DNA from: Micromonospora sp. M71_S20 | GTDB taxonomy: Bacteria > Actinomycetota > Actinomycetes > Mycobacteriales > Micromonosporaceae | Reading direction: 5' to 3' | Length of the DNA stretch: 64,000 bases | Assembly: GCF_003664255.1 (NCBI RefSeq) | Contig: NZ_RCCV01000005.1 | Location: 186,001-250,000, forward strand | Shown here: positions 53,746-62,800 of the stretch, in pieces | Position numbering within the stretch: the stretch's first letter is position 1 | Layout: every line of letters starts with the position of its first letter | The notes under the pieces: model-generated | Seen by the model: the letters and a program-made list of their open reading frames with translations, nothing else | The model's database searches: none | Told to the model about the DNA's origin: nothing | Program-made: the position numbers and the translations under genes

Positions 53746-55416
53746 GTGGGACGAATCGATGACCTCGCGAACCGCTACGTGGCCGAATGGGCGCCGCTGA
53801 GCCCGATCGGCGCCACCTACGTCGGCATCGCCGGCTACGACAACCAGCTCGACGACCTGTCGCCCGACGGATACACGGCCCGCGCGGAGCTGATCCGGCG
53901 GACGCTGGCCGAACTGGACGTGACCGAGCCGGAGTCGGAGGCGGAGCGGACCGCCAAGGAGGCCATGCAGGAGCGGCTCGGTCTCGACCTCGCCCGCTAC
54001 GACGCCGGCGAGGCGAGCAGCGAGGTCAACGTGATCTCCAGCGGTCTGCACGAGGTCCGCATGGTCTTCGACCTGATGCCGACCGAGGGCGACGACGCCA
54101 AGGCCGACGTGGCGGCCCGGCTCAACCGCTTCGCGAGCACCCTGGAGGGCTACAAGGCGACGCTGCGCGAGGCGGCCGCCGCCGGCCACGTCAGCGCCCG
54201 GGTCCAGCTCGTGGAGGTCGCCAAGCAGTGCGACATCTGGGTCGACCCGGACGGCGACAACTTCTTCCACGGGCTGGTCGAGCGGCTGGGCGCCGACGGC
54301 ACCCTCGGCGCCGAGCTGCGGCGGGGCGCGGCGGCGGCCACTGCGGCGACGGCCGAGTTCGGCCAGTTCCTCCGCACCGAGCTGGCCCCGCTCGGCCGGG
54401 AGAAGCAGGCCGCGGGTCGCGAGCGCTACGAGCTGGCGTCGCAGTACTTCCTCGGCGCCAGGGTCGACCTCGACGAGACGTACGCCTGGGGGTTCGAGGA
54501 ACTGGCCCGGCTGGAGGCCGAGATGCGGGCGGTGGCCGGCCGGATCGTCGGCCCCGGCGCCACCATCGACGAGGCGGTCGAGGCGCTCGACGCCGACCCC
54601 GCCCGGACGATCCGGGGCAAGGAGGCGTTCCGGGACTGGATGCAGGCGCTCGCCGACAAGGCCATCGGCGACCTGCACGGCACCCACTTCGACATCCCGG
54701 AGCAGGTACGCCGCATCGAGTGCTGCCTCGCCCCGACCAGCGACGGCGCGATCTACTACACCGGCCCGAGCGAGGACTTCTCCCGCCCCGGGCGGATGTG
54801 GTGGGCGGTGCCGCAGGGCGTCACCGACTTCTCCACCTGGCGCGAGGTGACCACCGTCTTCCACGAGGGCGTGCCGGGTCACCACCTCCAGGTCGCCCAG
54901 ACCGCCGTCCGGGCCGAGCTGCTCAACCGCTGGCAGCGGCTGCTCTGCTGGGTCTCCGGGCACGGCGAGGGCTGGGCGCTCTACGCGGAGCGGCTGATGG
55001 ACGAGCTGGGTTACCTGGAGGATCCGGGCGACAAGCTCGGCATGCTCGACGGGCAGGCGTTCCGGGCCGCCCGGGTGATCGTCGACATCGGCATGCACCT
55101 GGAGCTGGAGATCCCGAAGGACAACCCGTTCGGCTTCCACCCGGGCGAGCGCTGGACGCCGGAACTGGGCTGGGAGTTCATGCGGGCGCACTGCCGGGTG
55201 CCGGACGAGAACCTGCGTTTCGAGCTGAACCGCTACCTCGGCTGGCCGGGGCAGGCCCCCTCCTACAAGGTGGGCGAGCGGATCTGGCTCCAAGCCCGTG
55301 ACGAGGCGAAGGCCCGCAAGGGCGCCGACTTCGACCTCAAGGAGTTCCACCGCCAGGCGCTCGACCTCGGCTCGCTGGGGCTCGACCCGTTGCGCAAGGC
55401 GCTCGCCCGCCTCTGA
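53746..55416 (+). CDS. DUF885 family protein (putative metallopeptidase)
   Basis: The 556-residue protein begins MGRIDDLANRYVAEWAPLSP. The family core includes YYTGPSEDFSRPGRMWWAVP, TTVFHEGVPGHHLQVAQTAV (an HExxxHH-like zinc motif, ~375-390), VSGHGEGWALYAERLMDELG and PGQAPSYKVGERIWLQARDE. DUF885 members are predicted zinc peptidases, often secreted, but no signal peptide is seen here. Cytosolic peptide turnover is a reasonable guess. The GTG start is close to the upstream gene (52 bases). Confidence 0.9.
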   Translation: MGRIDDLANRYVAEWAPLSPIGATYVGIAGYDNQLDDLSPDGYTARAELIRRTLAELDVTEPESEAERTAKEAMQERLGLDLARYDAGEASSEVNVISSGLHEVRMVFDLMPTEGDDAKADVAARLNRFASTLEGYKATLREAAAAGHVSARVQLVEVAKQCDIWVDPDGDNFFHGLVERLGADGTLGAELRRGAAAATAATAEFGQFLRTELAPLGREKQAAGRERYELASQYFLGARVDLDETYAWGFEELARLEAEMRAVAGRIVGPGATIDEAVEALDADPARTIRGKEAFRDWMQALADKAIGDLHGTHFDIPEQVRRIECCLAPTSDGAIYYTGPSEDFSRPGRMWWAVPQGVTDFSTWREVTTVFHEGVPGHHLQVAQTAVRAELLNRWQRLLCWVSGHGEGWALYAERLMDELGYLEDPGDKLGMLDGQAFRAARVIVDIGMHLELEIPKDNPFGFHPGERWTPELGWEFMRAHCRVPDENLRFELNRYLGWPGQAPSYKVGERIWLQARDEAKARKGADFDLKEFHRQALDLGSLGLDPLRKALARL

Positions 55417-55422
55417 GCCCGG

Positions 55423-55457
55423 CGGTGCGGGGCCGGAGGGACACCGGCCCCGCACCG
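55423..55457. terminator. bidirectional terminator after the DUF885 gene
   Basis: A perfect 14-bp stem (CGGTGCGGGGCCGG and complement) with a 7-nt loop between convergent genes. Confidence 0.85.
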
Positions 55458-55475
55458 GGTGGTGGTGGAGTGAGG

Positions 55476-56650
55476 TCAGGAGAGGGTCAGCTGCAACGCC
55501 GGCCGGGCGGTCAGCGTGTCGCTGGTGACGAACGCCAGCTCCATGGCCGGCTCGGTGAAGGTGATCGGAACAGGTGACGTGATCGGCAGGCCGTCGGGGA
55601 ACGGCAGGTCCGGGGTCAGCGTGATCTTGATGCCGAGCAGCCGCCCGACGAACCGGGTGGCGTAGAAGGCGACGTCCCCCTGCACCGTCAGGCGGTCCGT
55701 GGCGAACCGCACCGTCCGGCCGGCCGGCCCCGGCGAGCGGAGCAGGAAGTCGTCGGTGACCGCACGGTCCATGGTGAACTTCAACGCTCTCAGGCTGCCG
55801 TCGGCGGTGGGCAGGTCGACGATGCCCTCGAACCGCAGCCCGACCATGGTCACCTCCGAACCGCTGAGCTTCGACGGGACCGCCGCCACCATCGGCTGCC
55901 CCGGGTCGGCGGCGATCCGGGGCAGTGGCCTGCCCGGCACCACCTGCCCGGGTCGGCTCGGCTTCGGGCTGGCCGGGGCGCACCCCGGCCGGGAGCCGCC
56001 GGCCGACCCGTGGCCGTGGGGCGGACGCTCGGGGTGACGGTGGGGCGGACGCTCCGGTTGGTCGTGGGGTGCACGCCCGGGATGGCCGTGGGGCGGACGC
56101 TCGGCGTGGTCGACGGCGTCGCCCCGGGGGCCGCCTCCTCGTCGGCGTCCCGGCCGCCATCGAGGAGGTCGCCGATGCCGTCGAGGATGTCGCGGACGGC
56201 TTCGCGTCCGCCGCCCGTCCCCGGGGACAGGCTGGGGGCGGGCGGGGCGGGCGTTTCGGCCGGGGCCGGCGTCGCGCCCGGCGTGCCGGTCGGCGTGGGT
56301 CGCGTTCCGCCCTGGTCGGGAGCCGGGGTCGGGCAGGGCGCGGTCGGCGGCGCCACGGCGTGCACCAGCGTGGGACCGGGCGCGGCGAGGGCGACGGCGG
56401 CGGCGAGGCCGAGCAGCACCGGCAGCACCACGTACGGTCGAAGATCGCGCGGCCCGGCGGCGCACCGGATCGACCCAACCGCCGGCACGGCACTGGCAGG
56501 CCTGGTGCCGGCCGGCACGGCAGGCACCGGCTGGGCCAGCGCGGTCAGCAGGCCGCCCCAGAACGGTCGCGCCCGCCGCCAGCGGCGGAAGCCGTGCCAC
56601 GCCTCGCGGAACCGGTCGCGCCACGCGGGCTGCGGATCGACGGTCGTCAC
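55476..56650 (-). pseudogene. DUF6114 gene fused by deletion to its downstream partner, then frameshifted
   Basis: GTG 56650 (GGAGG upstream) encodes a DUF6114-like N-terminus (WHGFRRWRRARPFWGGLLTALA), but the family's transmembrane middle is missing; after ~20 Pro/Ala/Val residues the frame passes into RDLRPYVVLPVLLGLAAAVA, the start of a different exported protein. That frame is lost near 56,000 in a short tandem-repeat area (VRPT/HPTT units), and the matching C-terminal domain (SGSEVTMVGLRFEGIVDLPT through PALQLTLS) is in another frame, ending at 55476. A fusion, a deletion and a frameshift make a working product unlikely. Confidence 0.65.
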
Positions 56651-56722
56651 GTACGCCTCCTGCCGGGACCAGAGGGGAGGGGTCGGGCCCGCGGAGCGAG
56701 ACCCGTGGGCCTGCGGATCAGG

Positions 56723-56999
56723 TCAGGAGCATTCCTTGGCGTCCGCGCCGACGTCGACCTTCATCGTCAGTCCGGTCAGGTTGAAGATGCCGGCGTGGGT
56801 GGACCGGGCGACCTGCCGCACGTCCTTGATGACCACCGTGTCGGCCTGCTGCCCGAACGCCTTCGCGTCGCCCGTCGCGCCCGCCGGGCCGCCCGTGCGG
56901 GTCGGACACGATCGCGCCGGCGACGGCCGTCGCGGGCACCAGCATCGCGGCGAAGCGCCGCCACCGGGTGCGGCCCTGGTCGTCGAACCGATCCTGCAC
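56723..56999 (-). pseudogene. DUF6230 gene with large internal deletion
   Basis: GTG 56999 has a strong GAGGAGG site. It encodes the DUF6230 N-terminus (GRTRWRRFAAMLVPATAVAG, AIV), but about 120 residues are missing and the next family match is in another frame: DAKAFGQQADTVVIKDVRQV, ARSTHAGIFNLTGLTMKV, and the terminal Cys in KECS with the stop at 56725-56723. Family members are ~190-210 residues with a signal/anchor helix and precede DUF6114. It is a clear remnant. Confidence 0.75.
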
Positions 57000-57321
57000 G
57001 GCTTCCTCCTCAGGGAACGTCGCGCGGGTCGCCGGTCGAGCGGCGACGGCCCCGCACCCGAGTCACCACAGTTACCGGCGAGTAACGAAACTGCGATGAT
57101 GATGCCGCGCGGAGGCGCAGGTCACAAGGCCCGAATCGTCGTCCGTCGCAGCCAAGGACACGCTGGGTAGCGAGTGGCCGCGGAGGTATCCTCGACTACA
57201 TCGGCATTGATCGATGATAGCCGCGCAAACCGGGCACATCTTCGTTCGGTGACGACAGTCCGTGACGAGCAGCGGCGCAGGTCACGGTTCAGTAACGACA
57301 AGGCCCTGCCTGCACAAGAGA
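57000..57321. other. gene-free stretch upstream of the DUF6230 remnant
   Basis: No credible gene. AT-richer than surroundings around 57,080-57,250, as expected of a promoter region for the leftward DUF6230 remnant. Nothing further seen. Confidence 0.45.
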
Positions 57322-57365
57322 GGCCGCCACCGTCGCCCCGCGTACGGGGGGAGACGGTGGCGGCC
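57322..57365 (-). terminator. terminator downstream of the DUF3068 gene
   Basis: A 13-bp perfect stem (GGCCGCCACCGTC and complement) with an inner CCCCG/CGGGG stem. Confidence 0.8.
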
Positions 57366-57415
57366 TGCCTCCTGCCGGTGGTCGGCGCCCCTAGGTGGAC
57401 GCCGTCCACGGTCCG

Positions 57416-58537
57416 CTACCGGTGCCCGGCCTCGCCGTCGCGCACGGGCCCCCCGGAGGTGACCTGCTCGGACGACGCCCGCGGCGCGGGCGCCGTGGCG
57501 GCGTCGGCGTCGCCGTCGGCGCGGTGCCGCGCGGCGGCGGTGGCCCGGCGTCCGGCCAGCACCAGCCAGAGCCCGACGATCAGCGCCAGAGCGCCGACGA
57601 CCGTCAGCACGAGCGGAATGGTCCGCCCGATCAGCAGCAGCTTGTCCCGGTTCTTACCGGCCGACTCGACGCTGTTGGCGATCGTCTGGTCGGTGTAGAC
57701 GAAGTCGCCGTCCAGCAACGGGGTGCTCGCGCCCTGGTCCGGCACCAGCGTCTTCTTCTGCTGCTCGCGCACCTTGACGAAGTTGCCGCTGACCGGCTCG
57801 ACCCAGATGGTGCGGGTGTTGCTGTACATCACCTTGCCGCTGGTCGCGCCCGGCGCGAACGCCCCGAGCAGGGCACCCACCCGCTCGGCCGGCATGCCCA
57901 GGTCGGTCTCCTCGATGACCTGCTGGAACCGGTACGCCTCCGTGCCGTTGATTTTTTCGGTGCCGTCGAACCGGATCGGCAGCGCCTTGCGCAGGTCACG
58001 GTCGAAATACTCGTAGTCCTTGCGCTCCGTGTTGAACGGGAACTTGTAGGTCTGACCACCGAAGGTGACCTCGCTCGGCCCCTCCGGGCCGTCGGCCTGG
58101 AGGAACTGCTTGTCCCAGTCGACCGCCGCGGCGGTCTTCCGGTCCAGGGCCAGCTCCGCGGAGTACTGGCTGATCACCTCGCCGGTCTGGACCCACTTAA
58201 CCGTGCCGTACGCGCCCCAGACGACCGCCTTGCCCTCCAGGTCACCGGTCATCTCCGCCTCGGTGCTGCCGGCCTGCGGCGCCACCTCGGTGGTGGACTC
58301 CAGCCTGCCGGTCTGCACGGTCGGCGGGGCGTCCTTCTTGAGCTGCAGGAACTTGGCGTTCTCCGCCACCGCGACGCTCGGCTTCAGGCAGCCCTCGGGC
58401 TTGCCCTCCGCGTTGCACAGCTTGAGGTCGTACGGCAGTTTCGTCACCGTCGGCGCCACGAAGAACGCCGCTCCCGCGGCGAGCACGAGACACAAGACGC
58501 CTATTCCGAACAGCACGGCGCCCAGACGAGCCTTCAC
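57416..58537 (-). CDS. DUF3068 membrane protein
   Basis: GTG 58537 has GGGAGG upstream. Helix 1 (LGAVLFGIGVLCLVLAAGAA) precedes a ~280-residue external domain (YDLKLCNAEGKPEGC with a likely disulfide; WVQTGEVISQYSAELALDRK; YFDRDLRKALPIRFDGTEKI; SGNFVKVREQQKKTL), and helix 2 (IPLVLTVVGALALIVGLWLV) a short cytoplasmic tail. This matches DUF3068, the actinobacterial family of porin-PorA-like surface proteins often near glycosyltransferase or acyltransferase genes, as here. Role unknown; probably in envelope assembly. Confidence 0.88.
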   Translation of the reverse strand: MKARLGAVLFGIGVLCLVLAAGAAFFVAPTVTKLPYDLKLCNAEGKPEGCLKPSVAVAENAKFLQLKKDAPPTVQTGRLESTTEVAPQAGSTEAEMTGDLEGKAVVWGAYGTVKWVQTGEVISQYSAELALDRKTAAAVDWDKQFLQADGPEGPSEVTFGGQTYKFPFNTERKDYEYFDRDLRKALPIRFDGTEKINGTEAYRFQQVIEETDLGMPAERVGALLGAFAPGATSGKVMYSNTRTIWVEPVSGNFVKVREQQKKTLVPDQGASTPLLDGDFVYTDQTIANSVESAGKNRDKLLLIGRTIPLVLTVVGALALIVGLWLVLAGRRATAAARHRADGDADAATAPAPRASSEQVTSGGPVRDGEAGHR

Positions 58538-58647
58538 TGATCCTCCCAACAAAGACAGTCAGCCGGTGTCCGGCGAGCGGTCCTGTCCCTAAACTTGGCC
58601 GCAGGTTACTCCCGGGTTACATATTCACGCGACCCTCTGGACGGTTG

Positions 58648-59847
58648 ATGTCTGCCCCAACTCCGGATCACGACCTCCGCCGACTGCCCGCGCTGGACGC
58701 CGTACGGGTGATCGGCGCGCTGGCCGTCGTCGGGCACCACGTCGGGTTCGCCACCGGTGCGAACACCGGCGACTCGGGGCTGGGCAGCTGGTTGTCCCGC
58801 CTCGACGTGGGCGTCGCCGTCTTCTTCGTGCTCTCCGGCTTCCTGCTCTTCCGCCCGTACGCCCACGCGTCGGCCACCGGGCAGCGGTCCCCCTCCGCCC
58901 GGCGCTACCTGTGGCGCCGCGCCACCCGCATCCTGCCCGCCTACTGGCTGACCGTGGTGGTCTGCCTGCTGGTGCTGCCGCAGAACCAGCCGGCCTCCGC
59001 CGGTGACTGGTGGCGGCACCTGACGCTGACCCAGATCTACGAGCCCCGGCAGTTGCGCCACGGCCTGAGCCAGACCTGGAGCCTCGCCACCGAGGTGACC
59101 TTCTACCTGCTGCTGCCGCTGCTCGCCGTGCTGCTGATGCGGCGGCGCTGGCGGCCCGGCCGGTTCACCGTCCTCATCGTCGCGGCGGGGCTGGCCATCA
59201 CCGCCGGCTGGGTGGCCCTGATGGGATCAGGTCTGCTCGACCTGGGCCTGCACACCATGTGGCTGCCCTCGTACGCCGGCTGGTTCGGCGCCGGCATGGC
59301 GCTGGCGACCGTCCACGTGTCGCTGCGCACCGGCACCGGTCACAGCTGGCGGTGGCTCGACGACCTGGGCGCCGCGCCGCTGGCCTGCTGGTCGGTCGCG
59401 CTGGCCGCCCTGGCCGTGGCCACCACGCCGATCGTGGGTCCCCGCGACCTGGCCGAGCCCACCGCCGCCCAGTTCGGGCTGAAGATGGCGCTGTACGCCC
59501 TGGTGGCGGTGATGATGGTGCTACCGGTGGCGTTCGGGCCGGCCACCCGCACCAAGGCCGTCCTCGGCGGCGCCGTCGGCCGGTGGCTCGGCCGGGTGTC
59601 CTACGGGCTGTTCCTCTGGCACCCGTTCGTGCTGGAGGGGGTGTACATCGTGGGCGACCGGCCGAACTTCACCGGCGACACGGGCGAGATCTTCCTGCTC
59701 ACCGTCGCCGGTGGGCTGGTCCTCGCCGCCATCAGCTACTACGCCGTCGAGCGCCCCTTCCAACGCTGGAACGCCCCCCGGCCGCGCCGAGGCGCAAGCA
59801 CGAGGGAGAACCAGAGCACCGTCACGGCGGCGACCGCCGCCAACTGA
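58648..59847 (+). CDS. acyltransferase 3 family membrane protein
   Basis: ATG 58648 (a TTG three bases earlier is possible). About ten helices. LPALDAVRVIGALAVVGHHV holds the family's R/H motif, LDVGVAVFFVLSGFLLFRPY and RRATRILPAYWLTVVVCLLV follow, and GRVSYGLFLWHPFVLEGVYI near the end are typical. It probably acetylates or acylates an exported saccharide. Its last 109 bases overlap, tail to tail, the arabinofuranosyltransferase-like gene on the other strand. Confidence 0.9.
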   Translation: MSAPTPDHDLRRLPALDAVRVIGALAVVGHHVGFATGANTGDSGLGSWLSRLDVGVAVFFVLSGFLLFRPYAHASATGQRSPSARRYLWRRATRILPAYWLTVVVCLLVLPQNQPASAGDWWRHLTLTQIYEPRQLRHGLSQTWSLATEVTFYLLLPLLAVLLMRRRWRPGRFTVLIVAAGLAITAGWVALMGSGLLDLGLHTMWLPSYAGWFGAGMALATVHVSLRTGTGHSWRWLDDLGAAPLACWSVALAALAVATTPIVGPRDLAEPTAAQFGLKMALYALVAVMMVLPVAFGPATRTKAVLGGAVGRWLGRVSYGLFLWHPFVLEGVYIVGDRPNFTGDTGEIFLLTVAGGLVLAAISYYAVERPFQRWNAPRPRRGASTRENQSTVTAATAAN

Positions 59848-62800
59848 GGCGCCGCGTCGGTGTGCCCGCCCCGGGTCACCGCGTACCAGCCGGCCAGCCC
59901 GAAGCAGGCCACCGGCAGCCAGCGTCCGGCCAACCGGTAGAACCGGCGCAGCCCGCGCCGGTCCGGCGGGTGCAGTTGCGGCGCCAGCGCGTGGCCAGCC
60001 ACCACGCCGGCCGCCGCCAGCAGCGCCACCGCGACCGCGGCCAGGCCGCCGACCAGCAGCAGCGCCGCCCCGCCGAACACGAGGGCGAGCAGCCGGTGCC
60101 GGCGTCGACGCGGCGGCCCCGCCACCGGCGCCGGCACGCCCCGGCTCGGGAGCAGGGCGGCCAGCGCGACCCCGCCCAGCGCGATCGCGCCGGCGCCCAG
60201 CGCCAGGACGTACCCGTCGTCCGGGGCGAACCGCAGCAGCACCTCGCCGGAGAACCCGGCCGGCACCAGCCAGCCCTGCTGCCAGCCGTCCACCACGAAC
60301 GGGGTGAGTCGCTCGCCGCCCGCGGTGGCCTCCCACCCGGCGTTCGCGTTCTCCCGCAGGGCCAGCACCCGCTGACCCGGGTACCCGTCCAGGTGCAGCG
60401 ACCGGCGGGTGGCCGACCAGCCGTCCACCCGGACCGGGGTCTGCACGGCGTCCGCCACCTGCGCCGAGCCGGCGACGCCCGCCGAGCCGGCCGCGCTGCC
60501 GTCGGAGGGCCCCGGAACCACGGCGTGCGGGGTCAGGACGAGCCGGGTGGGCGTCGCCAGCCGGCTCGCCGCCGCCACCACCCGCACCTCTCCGCCGGCC
60601 AGCGGCAGCGGATCCTTCGCGCCGGCGCCGCACAGGAGCGCGTCCACCTCGCGCAGCTCCGCCAGCTCCCGGCGGCTGGCCACCAGCGCCGTACGGCGCC
60701 GTACGGCGCCGACCTCGACGGTGGGCCCGCTGCCGCAGGGGAGCGTGACGCGCGCCTCCGGGTCGTTGCGGGGCACCGGTCCGTCCGGCAGCACGGTCAG
60801 CTCGCCGACGCCGACCGGCAGTCCCTGCGACAGCCGCCGGTACGGGTCGAAGGTGTTGGCCGGCACCACGTCGGAGATCAGCACGGTGATCTCGTCCGTC
60901 TTCAGCGGCCGGTCGAAGACCAGGCTCCCGCCCTCGTCGAAGACGCCGCCGCGCATGCCGCCGTCCCCGATCACGGTCGCCTGCCACGGGCGGGCCGCCG
61001 CCGCGGTGGGCGGCAGGGTCACCTTCAGCCCGGCGATCTGGCGGGCCTTCGGCCAGGTCAGGCGCAGCCACGGCTGCCGGTCGGAGCCGGCGGCGTACCA
61101 GGTCGTCGCCGGGTCGCCGTCGACCACCGCGCCCGGCCGGGCCGCGGGGTGGGAGACGCCGACGCTGGAGGCGGCGACCACCGGGGTGACCCCGCGCGCG
61201 ACGGCCGCCGCCCCGCCGCCGTCGAGCAGCGCGTTCAGCGCGCCGCCCGCACGCGGGCGCACCCGCAGCGCGACGTCGTAGCCGGCGGCGACCGGCAGGC
61301 TCAGCGTCCGGTCGATCCGGTCGCCGTCCTCGGACTCCCGGACGAGCCCGCCGTCGCAGATCGGCCGGCCCTCGTCGAAGACGCAGGGCGAGGCGCCGGC
61401 GGCGGCGGTGAGCACCACGGACGCCGGGGCGGCGGTCGCCGGGGGCGCCGGCACGGCCAGGGTGCGCTCGGCCCGCACGCCCGGGATGGTGACCTCGGCG
61501 ATGCCGACGCCGCCGAAGCCGGCCCGGATGTCGAAGACCTCGTCGATGGAGATCCGCACCCGCCGGGTCGGATAGCCGGCGGGCACGGTGACCTGCACGC
61601 TCTGGCCCGGGTTCTCCACCACCGCCTGCTGGTTGCCGGCGCTGACGGTGATCCTCGTGGGCAGGGCGTCGGCGCCGGTGTCGAAGACGATGCCCACCTC
61701 GCGGACCACCTGCGGCTCGATCAGCTCTACCTCCAGCCACTGCTCGGTGGTGACCGTCCCGGGCGCCGAGCGCCAGGCGGTGGCGAGGCTGCCGTCGAGC
61801 GCCGCGTACGGCTGGTGCGCCGGCCGGCCGCCGACCAGCGGCTGCGCGTCGGACCAGGAACTCGACGCGGTGACCGACCCGATGCCCAGGTAGCGCACGG
61901 TGGTGGCCTGGTCCTCGCCCCACGGCGGCAGGTAGTCGCGGGCGGGCGCGCCGAGCCTCGCCTCGTCGGCCGACGTCATCGTCGCCGAGGCGTTGTCGTG
62001 CGGCTGCCCGAACGCGACCTCGCGCCGGCGCATCCCGTCGGTGAGCACCACCGGGCCGTCGGCCAGCCCCGCCGGCCGATCCCCGGCGAGCACCGTCGGG
62101 GCGTCGGAGAGCCGGCCGGCCGCCGCGATCTGGAGCAGTGACTCCGGCCCGCCCACCACGGTGGTCAGGCCCTTCGCGTCGTACGCGACGACGGGGCTGA
62201 CCGGCTGGGCGACCTCGTACACCTCCAGGGCCCGGACCTTCACGTCGAGTCCGTGGTCGACGAAGTTGCCGGGCAGTTGGCCGCCGCCGACCTCCGGTCC
62301 GAAGGCCCGCACCGGACGAATACCGGGCGAGCGTTGCAGCGCCTGCCGGACCACCACCGGTTGGGTGGCGCCCGAGCGCCCGTAGTCGAGGTCGGAGCGG
62401 AGCAGCAGGTAGCGCACGCCGGAGCGGGCCAGCACATCGGCCAGCCCGGCGGAGCCCTCGCCGTTGGCCAGCGCCGACTCGACGGCGTCGAGCAGCCGGA
62501 TCGTGCCCGGCGGGGTGAGCGGCACCGAACTGCGTACCGCCCAGGGGCTCTCCAGCAGCGGCTGGGTGACCTCGTCGCTCGGGCTGCCCCACAGGTAGCG
62601 GGGGAAGCGGGCGGCGGGCACCACCAGCACCCGGTCGTCGCCGAGGTTGCGGTCCAGCCAGGAGGTCGCCTGGTGCCAGTAGCCGGGCACCTCCCGGAAG
62701 CTGCCCTGGGCGGGCAGTCCGGCGGCCAGTGCCGGCGCGGCCACCCCGGCGACCGCGACGAGGGCGGTGCCGGTGACCAGCACGGCGCGCAGCCGCACCG

